64,000 bases of DNA from Aphrocallistes beatrix (Eukaryota; Porifera; Hexactinellida; Sceptrulophora; Aphrocallistidae), in the NCBI GenBank assembly GCA_963281255.1, contig OY725497.1, positions 2,542,001 through 2,606,000 on the forward strand, in the 5' to 3' direction. The translations under genes were made by a program, and so were the position numbers. Position 1 is the first letter of the stretch. Each line of letters starts with the position of its first letter. Shown one piece after another: positions 22,567 to 35,070 of this stretch. Under the pieces are notes generated by a model. It saw nothing but the letters and a program-made list of their open reading frames with translations, had not been told where the DNA came from and searched no databases.

Positions 22567-23089
22567 TTATTGTTAAATAGGAAGTCATATTTTTGAGTCC
22601 ATTGGTCATGTTGGCTGACCTCAACTATGTGTGAAATGTGAGTTATGGGTTTTCACACCTTTTCTAAAGAGAGAGAACAAACGAACAGAGATTGGCCTGT
22701 CTCGCGCTATTATCAAACCCCGAGATGGTCACAGATTTATGCATGCCCGCCCGTTTTGTGACTATAATATATCAATATTTGTTTTTAAATTAATCACAGA
22801 GAGAGATTAGAAACGGGGAAGAGAAATACTTGTAGGTTCCATGCCGTTCTGATGTATCCGGTATATTGAAGAAGTACCATGATCATCTACTGTATCCGGG
22901 AATGAATGCTACCGTTCAATCAATTCGGTAGAGTTATTATTGGCTGGGATGTATTCAGAGATTGTCAACTACGTGAGATTAGTCCATTAGTTATACCTAA
23001 ATTACAATTTTTATTGAATTAACTTTTATTATTCAATTCTATATTAAAAGGTGAAATCGTGTGAAGCTTGCCAGCGAAACAAGTCACTG
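22567..23089. other. Unassigned
   Basis: No gene or terminal repeat recognised. Confidence 0.3.
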
Positions 23090-23860
23090 CCACCTCAACC
23101 GTAGATAAAGTTGCATCCGATCCCCCTCCTGAGACCATGAAAGCACATCGGTTTTGATCTTATATCTGATCTTTCTCCCAGTCAGGGAGGCTACAAGCAC
23201 CTGCTCGTTACAGTGTGCTATTTGAACAAGTACGCAGAAGTGCTACCTCTCAAGAGTAAAACGACTGATGAAGTTATCGAGAGCACATTAGTAAGTTACT
23301 TCTAACAATATAGTAGTACGTACAATCGAAACCGGTCTATTCTTACTCTTTCTTTATAGGTTCAAACAGTAAGAAAAAACGATGGAAATTAATAAAAATT
23401 TCGAATGTTTTACTTCATAAATAGGAAGAAATAGTACTAGTAAGAAAAAATAAAGTCAGAAAAACCCGATTGTGACTGTATGATGTTTGTTATAGTGTAC
23501 TACTGGATACATAGGTGTAACCTTCAGGAAGGGGACAAAATCCTATTTACAAACATGCCCAAATTGAAAAATATGCCAAATACTAAAAACCAATCGATGT
23601 TTTGGGGCCTTTTACAGCATCCATAATCACTAACAGCCACGCCATTATTTCAAAAGAGGAACTGAAATCGAAGAAGGATAAGAAAATACCTATCCACACT
23701 ATCCAACTCTATCACGAGCGCGAGCGTCATGAGAATTCTGGAAAACTTACTCTGAGAAAAAGAAAATCAGACACGAAAATTAATTGTGATGAGGTCAAAA
23801 GTCTTCACAAGTATGTTCTATTTTGGAATAAATTGCGTGATCATGATCTACCGTATTGAT
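23090..23860 (+). pseudogene. Integrase relic
   Basis: Two integrase-like segments. Near 23150-23300 a core piece reads like SDLSPSQGGYKHLLVTVCYL with NKYAEVLPLKSKTTDEVI. At 23602-23859 a C-terminal piece has GPFTASIITNSHAIIS and KIPIHTIQLYHERER, typical of the tail of Gypsy/Ginger-type integrases. Broken, with a few breaks and no identifiable ends; the parent family is uncertain. Treated as a fossil. Confidence 0.6.
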
Positions 23861-24315
23861 CTTGGTTTTCTAGACCCCGCACATGGAATTTGGGTTTACA
23901 AGTGAAGCAATTCATCATCATCTAGCCAACCTCAAGTTCATGCAATGTTAGCATCATTTTCCATAACATGTTTCTCGTAAGAACTCTAACGACATACAAG
24001 GAATGCATTCTTATATCGAGATCAGCGTTTGTTAATTTCATTAATCATAGACAAAATCTGATTTCACCATTATGTCCGAATATCTTGATTTTTAAATTTC
24101 TTAAAGACTTGAATGAGGATCAGATGGTAAGTAATTATCAACTCTGAGACCCATTGATTTTAAATACTCTACGACAATTAATTCCATTTAAGAAGCAGGA
24201 GATCAGAGAAACTGTATTGAGCTGGACTACAGATCTTTATCAAGAATATGGAGATATCTTATCCGCAAAATACGCCTAGAAAGTTCTATATGGAATTGTG
24301 TTTCGTTTTTAAATT
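23861..24315. other. Unassigned
   Basis: No convincing gene; it ends at the TTAA of the next element. Confidence 0.3.
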
Positions 24316-24926
24316 TTAAGGTTGGTGTTTCCCATAGGACACTTGTTTTTTACTAAAATGTGCCCAAAATTGCTTTTTTATAATTTTTAGATCCTTATAG
24401 AGTAAACAATAATTCCGATTTTTATAACCCCAGCCCCAATATTTCGCCACTTTGAGCCACTTGTATCACCTGCGGCCGTATTAACTAAGAACTTAAGATC
24501 GATCTTAGTGCTTAAGTCTTAAGTTCGATCTTAAGTCGTATTCACTAAGATTGGTCTTAAGTATTGGAATTAATTCGATTTTCACTAATTACTCCATAAA
24601 TGTTGTTCAAAATTACTTCTATCGAACATTGAATCTACCTTTTTGATATTAGACTTCAAATAGAATTTAAATATTTTAAAAACATTTCTCTTATTGTGTA
24701 TAACATCGCAACATGTATCACATGCTATAATTCGTGGCAAATTTTCTTGGATTTGTACGAATAAACAAACATACATTCTTTGATTATATAATCTTACTCT
24801 TACACGCATAATTATTGAGACGGCTTTATATATTGAATTCCATGACTGATGATAATTACTTTGATCCTATTTTCCTATTTACAATGATTTTTCCAGCAGT
24901 ATCTGACGTTTTAATCGATAATAATC

Positions 24927-25616
24927 CTACTGTTCTTCTATCAACTGCAGCTGTGCTGAGAATACAGCCATCTGTTGGAACAAAACTTCCTGCTGTAACG
25001 GAAGTAAGTCTGCAGCATTCAAGAGTTCGACTGAATCATCTCGTTCATCAACAGTTCGCCTTCTCTTCCGACTTTTCATTGATGTCTTATACGTTGTCGG
25101 TATTTCAATTTCTGGAGACTCTAAAATTGGAGTTCCTTCAGATTCATCTGGACCTGCAGCCGATACTGTTGATGCTATTGCTGGTGCTTGAAAAAGATCA
25201 GCAGCACCTGAAATTCCACTGAAAGCAGGGGTGTTTTGGAACATCTCTGTTACCCGATCTGCAGAGTCAGCAAAAATACTTCTATCTGCTGATAGGATTT
25301 GCATGTCCTCGTCTACTAACTGTCCTGCACTGTTTGTATCCCCTCCAGTCTTTCTGGCTTCCCTAAAGCTTGCATCAACTTTGGACTTTGCATTTAACTT
25401 TAGGTTGGTCCATTTTTTTCTGATATCCTCTACAGCTCTGCTATTGCCATGTATTGAGTTGAGTTTTGCTGCGATGTCTCTCCAGATTTGTTTACTCCTT
25501 TTGTTTTTATCAGCAGAATTTCCTGACCCTCTCAAAATATCACCTGCTGACTCAATTTCATTAATGAGACTGCACTCTTCTTCTCTGGTCCAATTTGCTT
25601 TGCTGGGTTTTTCCAT
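24927..25616 (-). CDS. Harbinger-2 SANT/Myb-like accessory protein
   Basis: 229 residues. The trihelix Myb/SANT-like domain (about 5-95) has KANWTREEECSLINEIESAG, QIWRDIAAKLNSIHG, VEDIRKKWTNLKLNAKSK and the FREARKTGG tail typical of Myb_DNA-bind_5. A Ser/Ala-rich acidic linker follows, then a basic nuclear-localisation-like stretch SRKRRRTVDERD and a C-terminal helix ending LQLIEEQ. Copies A and C continue with about 16 more residues (RDYYRLKRQRLLEKSL); here an AGG-to-TAG change cuts them off. The product should still bind DNA. With its 2-kb body and no transposase, the element can move only with help in trans. Confidence 0.85.
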   Translation of the reverse strand: MEKPSKANWTREEECSLINEIESAGDILRGSGNSADKNKRSKQIWRDIAAKLNSIHGNSRAVEDIRKKWTNLKLNAKSKVDASFREARKTGGDTNSAGQLVDEDMQILSADRSIFADSADRVTEMFQNTPAFSGISGAADLFQAPAIASTVSAAGPDESEGTPILESPEIEIPTTYKTSMKSRKRRRTVDERDDSVELLNAADLLPLQQEVLFQQMAVFSAQLQLIEEQ

Positions 25617-25653
25617 TTGTTTCGGTATTGTTAATGCAAGTACTCAGCAGCAA

Positions 25654-25661
25654 TTTATATA
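25654..25661 (-). promoter_or_regulatory. TATA box of the SANT gene
   Basis: TATATAAA (minus strand) about 38 nt upstream of the ATG at 25616. The box is present at the same place in copies A (near 14636) and C (near 43672). Confidence 0.5.
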
Positions 25662-27295
25662 CACGGGAGGACGCCGACTAAACATATCCACAGATGACAC
25701 CAATTATTTTCGTAACACCAAATAACGCAGAAATTTTAACGTCGATATATTACAATTTATTGCACTTCTCATATCCAGTGTTTATATTTTGTCTTAGAGA
25801 CGTTTTCATGTTACAATATATAAAGACACTTGTTGTTTATATGTTTTGTTTGATATAATATTATGAATTCATGAGGTACAACTTATGCTCTTTGATAGCT
25901 CTTTCTTTGATATTGACTAGTGTAGAATAATTATAGATTACATACATACAACATTGAATTTTCATAATAGAATTCAAGTTAAAACAAAGATTTCACCACA
26001 GATATTGTAAGAGACTCACCAGCAGGCATTCCAGGCGGTACAACAACATAGACAGAAGCTATGTCTTACAGGAGTGGGTTAATCAATCTTCTTTGCTCCT
26101 AATATTGACATTAATTACCTCAATTTCGCTCATAAAGAAGAAATATAGTTTAATTTTACTAGGTCAATAATAAATGACTACTTACCATTACTAATATTAT
26201 AGTTCAGTTTTGTATTTGATTAGTATAACGCTATTTTCTAATCAAGATCGATCTTTGACTTAAGATCGATCTTAAGACTTAAGATCGATCTAAGTCCTTA
26301 AGATCTTAGTGAATACGGCTGCTGGTGTAGCTCTAAAAACGACGCATTTTAAATGCGAAATGTGCAACAGCTATAACTTCTTTTAACAGTGGCAGATCAT
26401 CTTTTTGATGCTGAATTCATGCTCAGCACTAGATCACTAGCAATTTGATATACATATTGACCATATTTGGAAACATTTTTGTTTGACCGTGCCTAGCAAC
26501 GGCCAGGAATTTTTTCACATTCCTGACCGTTGCTAAGAAAAAACGAATTCAGTATTAAAATAACGCCCTGGTATAGTCAAATAAAGTTGTAGATATGGGA
26601 TTTCGGCGGATACTATCGGACAAGGTCATTTTTGGATCCCCATTCATAACTAACAACTCTTTTACACTTTTGAAGGTGTCATGATGTGAAAATATTTGAT
26701 ATGCCATATTTTGAAGTTAAGTACTACTATAAGTTGTTGATTTAGGATGTTTGGATGTTATTTAATACAGGACACAGTAAAAACTAATGAAAATCAAGCC
26801 TTCCCGAAGAAAATTGCTTTGTAGCCTGTTTTTAGTGCTCAAAAAAATCAATTTTCGTAGAGTAAAAAGCTCGACGGTTTTAGAAAGATCTCTTCACGTT
26901 GAACAAAATGATAGAGACAGATTTTCGATATTCTACTTTAGAAAAAAGTTAAAATATTTTTCCTTACGAAAATCTGCTTCTAAATATTGTAGCAACGAAA
27001 TTGGACAGAAAAAAATTAATTAGGTTGAAATTGAAAATTATATTCCTATTATTTTCTTTATTCAACCATTTCGTGGAATAATAATTGAGTGAAAGAGGCA
27101 TAAGCCATTGAAGTTCCCTTGAATGTCTTATATAAATTAGGTGATTTGGGGAAAAAAAATTTTCTTGCTTCTTGAGCTCCCGAAAAGTGTATTTTTGTAG
27201 ATAACTCATCGAGAACAGTTTCCACAAAAGATTTCAGGAGAAAATAGTGAAATCTTTTTGAGTTCATTCTGGGAGGAAACACCAACCTTAAGTAC

Positions 27296-27719
27296 CAGTG
27301 GCGGATCTAGGTGGGGGCAATGGGGGCAATTGTCCCCCCCCTTTTCTAGGAATAGGTGTTCGAAAAATCTTAGAAATTATTGGTTTGTTTATGTATACTG
27401 TAGTGAATAATGCAGTATACACTATCATATACTATGTATTCGTATACACGATTGGCTATCGTAATGTGGTACCTAGTATACTCTAAGTCTCTTAATTGAG
27501 GAGACTGGTATTTAATTTATTCTCTGGTTGCTAAATTGCTCCCTAAATCTGGTACAAATGAGTCACTAGTGATAAAAATAGCAGTAGATGGATGTTTGGG
27601 TGTTTAGGATTAAAATGTTTTTCTGGGGGTTTACCCCTAGACCCCCCTATATTATATATACAATCGCTCACTACGTTCGCTCATTGCCCCCCCTTTGACA
27701 AATCCTGGATCCGCCACTG
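27296..27719. mobile_element. CAGTGGCGGATC MITE
   Basis: 424 bp with inverted ends CAGTGGCGGATCTAGG and CCTGGATCCGCCACTG next to G- and C-runs. It abuts the TTAA of the previous element. The flanks GTAC / TAGTAC give no clear duplication, so the superfamily (hAT likely from the ends) is uncertain. Confidence 0.75.
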
Positions 27720-27830
27720 TAGTACATGTAGTATATTCGTACAAACTATGATGTAACTGTTAAAACCCAAATCAAAGCAATAAATCTCAACATTTCGTAA
27801 ATGTGCTGGTTATCCTGTATTTCTGTTTAA

Positions 27831-30019
27831 GGATACCGCCCGTGAAAAATCCTTAGGTTTGGCTTACAGCATATATCAAGAAGAGAGATATATAAGATGT
27901 TAAGCGTGGGAAGGTAGTGCAATACGGGGGGGTGTGGGGGGGTGTGACACCCACCCACTATTTTAATGTAGTCGGTTATTTTCAATATAGTCGGCAGCTT
28001 CACATTTTAGTCGGCAGTTTCACGTTTCTTTTTTTTTAATGTAGTCGGTTATTTCCAATATATTCGTCAGCTTCACATTTTAGTCGGCAGTTTACGTTTC
28101 TTTTATTTAATGTAGTCGGTTATTTCCTAAATAGTCGGCAGTCGGCAAAATTAGGTCGACACGCCCCCCCCCAATAACTATTTCTAGGTGGGCCCTGAGT
28201 GCAATTATAAAATATTGAGACATGCCAAACTGTTTTTGGTTCGCATTTCTAGTTTTTGAGTTACACCGTCTCAAAGTCGTTTTTTTTCAGTTTTTCCCTA
28301 GCACATCTTAATGGTAAGCCCTCCTCCACTCTGTGAATTTTTTGAAACACATATTTGGATCAAAGGCTTCGAAAATTTATTCATATATAGTCTATCAAAT
28401 TCGCTATCGCATATGACCAGAAGAAAGTTAAAATAACCAAAATTGTCAATTGTATAGGGATTTGAAAAATAATTGTCAAAAAACGGCAAAAAAGCACGAT
28501 TTTCTTTGGAAATCAGCAATAAAATCACAAATTTATAAGATATCGAAAGTCGAGTGGTCCTACGTTCATCGCCTAAGGATATGGAACAACTCTTGAAATT
28601 TTCAAACCTCTATCACAAAGCAATTTTGAATTAAAATTTTTGAAAGACGGTCAATTTTGGAATTTTAATGTCTCGAGATATAGGGATTTGAAGTTTTAAT
28701 GTTAAGAACGATGTAAAATGAGCTATTAACGATAAATAAAAGCATCCATGGGCATTTATAGTGATGAATTAGATATATTCCAACAGATTTTGAGGAAAAT
28801 AGCAAAATTATACTGAAAATTCACAAATTACCTCGAGTCATCAAACCCCGAATATTTTGAACCAATTGGGAAATATAATTCATACTCCTAGCACTACAAA
28901 GTATAATTCATCGGTTTAGAATGAATAAAGAGCTTCTAAAAAGTATATTACGAAGTTAGAGCGAGAGTCTACGACTTTTAGTTTTCAAGTTAGGATTTTC
29001 GAAAAATGCTACATCACGTGATAAAAATTTAAAAACTTAGCATTCCATTCGATTTAGTACACTTAGTATTAAAGAATCTGATATATACCGTCTTGAAAAG
29101 TATATTAGGAATTGAGAGCTAAGAATTTGGGTATATATTTCCAGAGATAGGGAGGAATCAGTTTTTGGACCATAAATGGGGGGTTTTGACCGAATCTGGG
29201 ACGTAAAATTCCAGAACTTCCAAAATAATAATGAAAAGTGAACCAATTTTTCAGTATCCATTTTTAGCAACAAATGCGTTGATTTTTTAGTTTAATAGCT
29301 ACATTTGGGCACATATTCCTTGACTAGATTCGCCATTTTCTAAAATAGTCAGTTCTCCATAGAATTTGTATTACAATAAAATCAATGATTAGTCAAAAAA
29401 TATTTCTTTTTTGACAAAGAGATGTTTGAGGAAACTATATATTATCATATATATCCTTTCATTTAAGATGATCATAGATTATATATCTTTAATAGTCTTC
29501 AAGATATGACATCGGCCTCTTGAGGAACCCCAGAGAGGCACAATGTCCGAACTTTACCTATACTAATATACGATAACTTGCGAACAAATGGTCGGATCTG
29601 AACAATTTTTATTTCAAAATGATCAGAATTCTATTTTAGATACAACAATTAATACCACAGCGGCCATTTCCCGAGGATTTTAGAAATGATGTCCTTCATG
29701 GAGCTATTTTGATTGGATTTATATGCCTTTTTTTCAAAATTTTTGTGTTTTATAATCTCTAAATGTGGCAAAATCATTTTAGGTCTTTATCATTAAAAAA
29801 ATATTAGTTAGTATTAAACTAATTAATGAATGCGCCGAAAAACCACTAATTATTTTCCAATGTTTTCTAACATTAATCTTTAGGGGGTCGCCACAGAAAA
29901 ATCGAAATAAATACCTTCCAACAAGTACGATTAGATGGTAGACCACTCATTAATATAATTGAATTAACAAATTTTGCCATTTTTTTAATGTCATGCGATG
30001 TTTTTTGAGGGCGGTATCC
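27831..30019 (+). mobile_element. TTAA element with GGATACCGCCC ends, complete copy
   Basis: 2189 bp, TTAA on both sides (27827-27830, 30020-30023), inverted ends GGATACCGCCC(T/G)... of about 17 bp. No long reading frame on either strand. It matches 17061-19847 in inverse orientation. It carries a hAT-like MITE at 27925-28197. Confidence 0.82.
27925..28197. mobile_element. hAT-like MITE with internal 70-bp tandem repeats
   Basis: Flanked by a perfect AGTGCAAT duplication (27917-27924, 28198-28205). Ends are G-rich/C-rich and imperfect. The interior is about three copies of a ~70-bp unit containing TAATGTAGTCGGTTATTTCC and TAGTCGGCAG. Confidence 0.75.
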
Positions 30020-30066
30020 TTAAATTAGGCACAGATTACCGGAATCACCTGTGTTTATCGTGTTAA

Positions 30067-31263
30067 GGTTGGCCTTTCCTATAATAGCTAACTTTTGACT
30101 TTTTCAACCGATTCATCTAATTTTTTCAGTGCAGATTTGAATCGCAGGGTTATCTGCAAAACTGCATTAATAATTGAAATAATTCAACAGAAATTTTTTT
30201 AAAAAATTTGGTCATTTTACAATGAAGAAATCGGACACAATATGCTTACAATCCTTTAGAAACTTTTCAAATTCATTCATAAATCGATAATCTAACTAAT
30301 GAACAGAAAGATTTTTGAAATTTTGAAAATTGTTAAAAATTCACACCAAAACACACGAGGAATTTTATTTTTGGTAATTTTGACACTATTTTTTTCATAT
30401 TTTTCTTTTTAATCGTAATATCAAAATTCTGTCTGTTCATTATATTCTACTCTTCGAGATCTAACAAAAACCGTTGAGTTTTCGCCCCTATGTTGAATTT
30501 ACAAAAAGTTATCACCTTTATAATTGCTGAAAAAAAGTATCAGAAAATAGGATATAAAAAATATTTATATATGTCCCTCAATTTCCATTAGTATTAACTT
30601 CATTGGAATACTAAATAACATGCAAATATCCTTATTCGACAACTTATAGCAATACTTAGATTCAAAATATGGTATATAAAAATTTTTCACCATCAAAAGT
30701 GTGAAAACTGGTCATTGATGACTGGCCACCCAAAAATGACCACATTCGATAGTATCCGCCGGAATCCCACATCAATAACTTATTTGAACAATGTCAGATC
30801 ATCATTTTAATGCTAAATTCGTGCTCAGCACTAAGTTTCCAGCCATTTGATATATATATTGACCATATTTGGATAATTTTTTGGATGTCCGTCCATAGCA
30901 ACGGCTAGGAATTTTTTCACATTCCTGGCCGTTGCTAGGAACTCGCAGCTAAAGAATTTTTCTAAATGTGTCCAATATATATATCAAATTGCTGGAAATT
31001 TAGTGCTGAGGACGAATTCAGCATTAAAATGATGATCTGACATGGTTCAAAGAAGTTATGGGTATGAGACATTTCAGTTCAAAAATGTGTCCTTTTTTGG
31101 GTGACACCAGGTGGTACAAGTGGCTCTAAGTGGCGAAATATTAGCATTGAAATTCTAAAAATCGAAATTAATGTTTAGAACCCTCGAGGGATCTAAAAAT
31201 GATTAAAAAGGTCTTTTGGCAAATTTTTGTTAAAAAACAAAATGCCCATAGGAAATGCCAACC
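30067..31263 (+). mobile_element. TTAA-flanked element type 1
   Basis: 1197 bp, ends GGTTGGCCTTTCC and GGAAATGCCAACC, TTAA on both sides (30063-30066, 31264-31267). It starts only 43 bp after the TTAA of the previous element. Non-coding. Confidence 0.88.
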
Positions 31264-31267
31264 TTAA

Positions 31268-31542
31268 ACGTGATTATAAATTAGTATTACAAATATATTT
31301 ACACTTAAAATTAAAATTATATACTTAACATCCATTCTAATTGAGATATTGGCTTAAAAATACAAAACTTCGGACATAAACTCCCTCAAATTATCCTACA
31401 CACCGACTGTTGGAATGTGCAATTTGTTAACATTGAACAAATTGAATGAAACTTTGAGAATTTACTTTAAATGTGCTAAGGCAACTTTCGCATACCTAGA
31501 GAACATGATCTAACAAAAAAATGCATTTTCCCCCATCCCCTA
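31268..31542. other. Unassigned
   Basis: No gene; it separates the TTAA element from the Gypsy fossil. Confidence 0.3.
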
Positions 31543-34500
31543 CTGGTTATTCATAGACTCGTCACATAAAAACAAATTAGCTACGCAATGGTAGCCCCAC
31601 TAAATATTCCCATTCCTCCGCTTACTGAGGATCTACGCATAGAAGATTGGCAGCCGCTATTTACCGCAGCTACCAGCTCTTTCGTAGCGAATTCCACTAA
31701 GTATATATACAGATTTTACCCTCCTTCATTTGCCGAAATTAATATGCAGTCCACGGTATTGGAAGCGATCAAAGAAACAACCCTGAAGGACGCATTACGC
31801 TACTGTGCGAAAGTCTCGATCCGCCTATTGTTCAATTCGAAGCAATGACGTGGGCTAGGGGTGTGCGAATAGAGGTCTTCTTCGAACGGTTTCGAAAACA
31901 TGCAAGGCGAGCCGGACACTCCAATTTGGAAGCATGTACAGCCCTTGTAGGAGAGCTTCCGGAAGAGGTGCAACCTCCGATTAAAACTTAGGTCAAAGGG
32001 AGAGAAGCGTGTACAGAGAAAGAAGTGAGGGAATTTGCAACTCTTGTTCAATCAACCCTACGCCAAAAGGGGCTTGCACTAGATTACGGAGCTCTAATTT
32101 AGGAAGGGACTGCAATTAGAATGACTGATATGATGCCAAAACAGCACGCAGATTTACACTCTGAAGAAGGGGACACAAGCGTACAACTAGAAGTGTGCAG
32201 GATCCGGTCGGCGCCGAAATATTTTCGAAGTCAAAGCACAGGAGGATATAGGACAACGAAAACAAAGTTCGCATGCTACACGTGTGGAAGGCCTGGACAC
32301 GGTTGGAAGGTTTGTCCAGATAGTGTGCAATAAATGCCACGCTCGAGGACACGATGCCCATTAGTGCAAAGTAGGAGGGAGCCAGAAAGGATCAACTAAT
32401 GAAACTCGGCAGGTGTATGTAGTAGATTATGAAAATCGATGGGACGAAGAATCTGCCACAATCTCGATTAAGATAGCTAGAAGTACATGCCGAGCCCTCC
32501 TGGACACTGGCGCGAAGGTTAATGTCATGGGTGAAAACACAATGATAGGACTGGGTTTGGAAAATCAATTGGTTTCAACCGGCAGACAAGTATATGGTGT
32601 ACGTTGAGTACTCCAGATACTGTGAAAGGATACGTTGAGGTACCTATCAAGATAGCTGGAGAGAAAGACAGAGTGGATCGTATCCAGGTTCTGTCAGGTG
32701 AGGAACAAACGCTCCTACTCGGTCGGCAATTTATGCAGAAATTCGGACTGGGAAGAAGGAGTGGTCGAACTAGGGAGGGCGAAAGTATCAATCTACGCTA
32801 AAGCCACGGGAGGGAATCCGCTTGAGAGGGCAAAGACTGTAAAACAGATGAAACTGAAAGCTCACTACAAGGTAAAAACGTGGTAAACTAGGACCTCACA
32901 CCGCACCAGGAGAGAAAGATTAAAGAAGTTATCAAAGAACACGAATTAGTTTTGACGAAAGATCAGGAAGAGCGGACAAATGCAAACACTCAATTCAAGT
33001 TGGGGATGCACTACCAATTAAGAATAGACCACGCAGAAGAGGATATCAACCGACAGTTGGATGAGTTGCAGGCGCAAAACCTGTGTAGGCCTTCAAGCTC
33101 GCCTTGGGGCAGCAATGTCGTGCTGGTGGAGAAGAAAGATGAACGGCAGTGATTCACGATTGACTATAGGAAACTCAATCAAGTGACTAAAAAGGATGCA
33201 TATAGCATTCCACAAATCCAAACAATCCTTGATAGATTGCACGGGTACCGATCCTTTTCAGTCATCGACATCACTTCAGCATACTGGTGTGTGCCCGTCA
33301 GCGAAAACGATGTGGAGAAGACGGCATTCAATACACCAAGGGGACTTTACGAAATTACTGCGATGTCTCTCGGATTGGTAAATTCCCAAGCTACATTTCA
33401 GCGACTGATGGATAACACCCTAAAGGGTCTAGATCGCGTTGAGTTGTATATTGATGACTGCATAATATTCTCTACTAGCTTCGAGGAGCACCTAACCGAC
33501 TTCCGAGATGCTTTTGAGCGTCTAGAGCAGGCAAACATTTGTGTGAAATATCGTAAATGCCAGTTTGGATTTGATGAGGTTGAGTTCTTAGGACATCTGG
33601 TGTGTCAGAGAGAGGAAGGAGGCCAACTCCTACCGCTGCTCAGAAGCTAGCCAAGTTCCCAACCCCAAAATCAGTTGGTGAACTCCAAAGGTTCCTTGGT
33701 AGCATCAATTTGTATTGCTCGTATATTCCTAACCTAGCAAGAATAGCAAAACCTTTGTACGATTTGATGAAGAAAGGAAGGTCATGGGAATGGACTGAAC
33801 AGCGAAATGACGCGTTTCGGCAGCTTCGATCGAGGTTAGCAGAAGAACCAGTTCTATTAGCGTTCCCAAACTGGAGTAGAGAGTTTGTAGTGGAGACTAA
33901 TGCCAGTTCCAATGCAGGTGCTGGAGTCCTATCTCAACGGGATCCGTTGTCAGGCGATTTAAGTCCAATTGACTACTTCTCATCCTCACTTACGTCATCA
34001 CAAAGGAACTACTCGGGCAGACAACTAGAAGCTTGGGGTCTAATAGCAGCATGCAGAAAATGGCGTACATATCTGAGGGGATCAGACAGGGTAGAGCTAC
34101 TGACTGATCACAACCCACTACGCAGGCTTCGCGGTCAAAAGGACCCGCGACACACCTTTTCCCGCTGGATAATGGATTTGGAAGAATATGACTACGTGAT
34201 ATCCTATAGGCCGGGAAGAGAAAATGTCCTCCCTGACTACATAAGTAGGGTTCCAGGGCAACGGATCGACCTAGATATCCAGAACGAGAATTCTTTCGAG
34301 GACAATGTGTTCAACGTGCGAAACCGAGGTAGACAATCAGACATAATAAGGCTTCAGAAACGGGACCCAGTAACACGCGGTGCCATAGAATGTATTGGAG
34401 CTGGAGAGGATGTTACCTCAGGACAGCTCAAAAAAGTTGCGTCCCACCTGAACCTTCGCAATGGGGTGTTATACTTCGACCAGCGCCTGGTGGTTCCAAA

Positions 34501-35070
34501 GCATTGTAGCACGCCGTGGTTGAGGAGGTACATCGCGCAGGGCACTTTGGTCAGGCGAGAACAGCACAAATGATAAGGACCTACTTTTGGATCGGGATGA
34601 CGTGAAACACGAAGGAATACTGTAGGGATTGCCTAACCTGCCATCGGGGGAAGCCATCCAATACACCAAATGAACCAGTAGGTACATTCGATACCTCTGG
34701 CATCGGTCCAGGTGATCTCATCCACGAACTCACAGATCCCAACCCAGCAACGTAGATACCCCCGCAGAATTAGGAAAGCGAAAGAGTATCGCGATTACCT
34801 GGCCTAGTACATCGACAGAGATGGCCTGCAAATGGCTGAACTCCACATTTGGACATGTAGCGTTTTCAAAAGGGGGGTGATGGGGTGATGTGAGACAGTC
34901 ACCTAGTATGTATTTAGATAGTTGGATACCTTAGATAGCTAGGATATAGGCTGTAGGAAACTCTATTTATATTCCGCTTATGCCAACTCGTTTAGTCTAC
35001 CATTCTCTATCTTAATTTGTTATTTTTATAATCTATTGATTAAACACTGGTCATTCATAGACTCGTCACA
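31543..35070 (+). mobile_element. Ty3/Gypsy LTR retrotransposon fossil
   Basis: Recognisable parts in the usual order: gag with a CCHC zinc knuckle (about 32268-32330), aspartic protease (about 32490-32530), reverse transcriptase with the YxDD box (about 33150-33600), RNase H (about 33850-34200), the start of integrase (about 34300-34760), a purine tract near 34868 and a 3' LTR (34889-35070). The left end keeps only a 24-bp match to the LTR end (31543-31566). Broken, with roughly half a dozen or more breaks. The order RT-RNaseH-integrase marks Gypsy rather than Copia. Age cannot be read from LTR divergence because one LTR is mostly absent. Confidence 0.9.
34889..35070 (+). repeat. 3' LTR of the Gypsy fossil
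   Basis: 182 bp, TGTGAGACAG...GACTCGTCACA, bounded by TG and CA. Its last 24 bp recur at 31543-31566. Confidence 0.8.

Larger units (their letters stand above)
24473..26321 (-). mobile_element. Harbinger-2 copy B, best preserved
   Basis: 1849 bp. Ends CGGCCGTATTAACTAAG and CTTAGTGAATACGGCTG, 3-bp duplication CTG (24470-24472, 26322-26324). Subterminal AAGATCGATCTTAAG palindromes at both ends. It has one gene (24927-25616) and no transposase. It includes the unoccupied Helitron target (GATTAGTATAACGC near 26218) used in copy A. Confidence 0.92.
24320..27287 (+). mobile_element. TTAA-flanked element type 2, copy B with Harbinger passenger
   Basis: Ends GGTTGGTGTTTCC and complement, TTAA at 24316-24319 and 27288-27291. 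Colinear with 49397-50611 apart from the Harbinger-2 at 24473-26321. The passenger is at the same nucleotide and in the same relative orientation as in copy A, while the outer flanks of A and B differ. Confidence 0.88.

Noticed and set aside
25231-25725. 164-codon plus-strand frame, and 24815-25222
   Set aside because: Antisense shadows of the Harbinger-2 SANT gene; the same pattern recurs opposite copies A and C.
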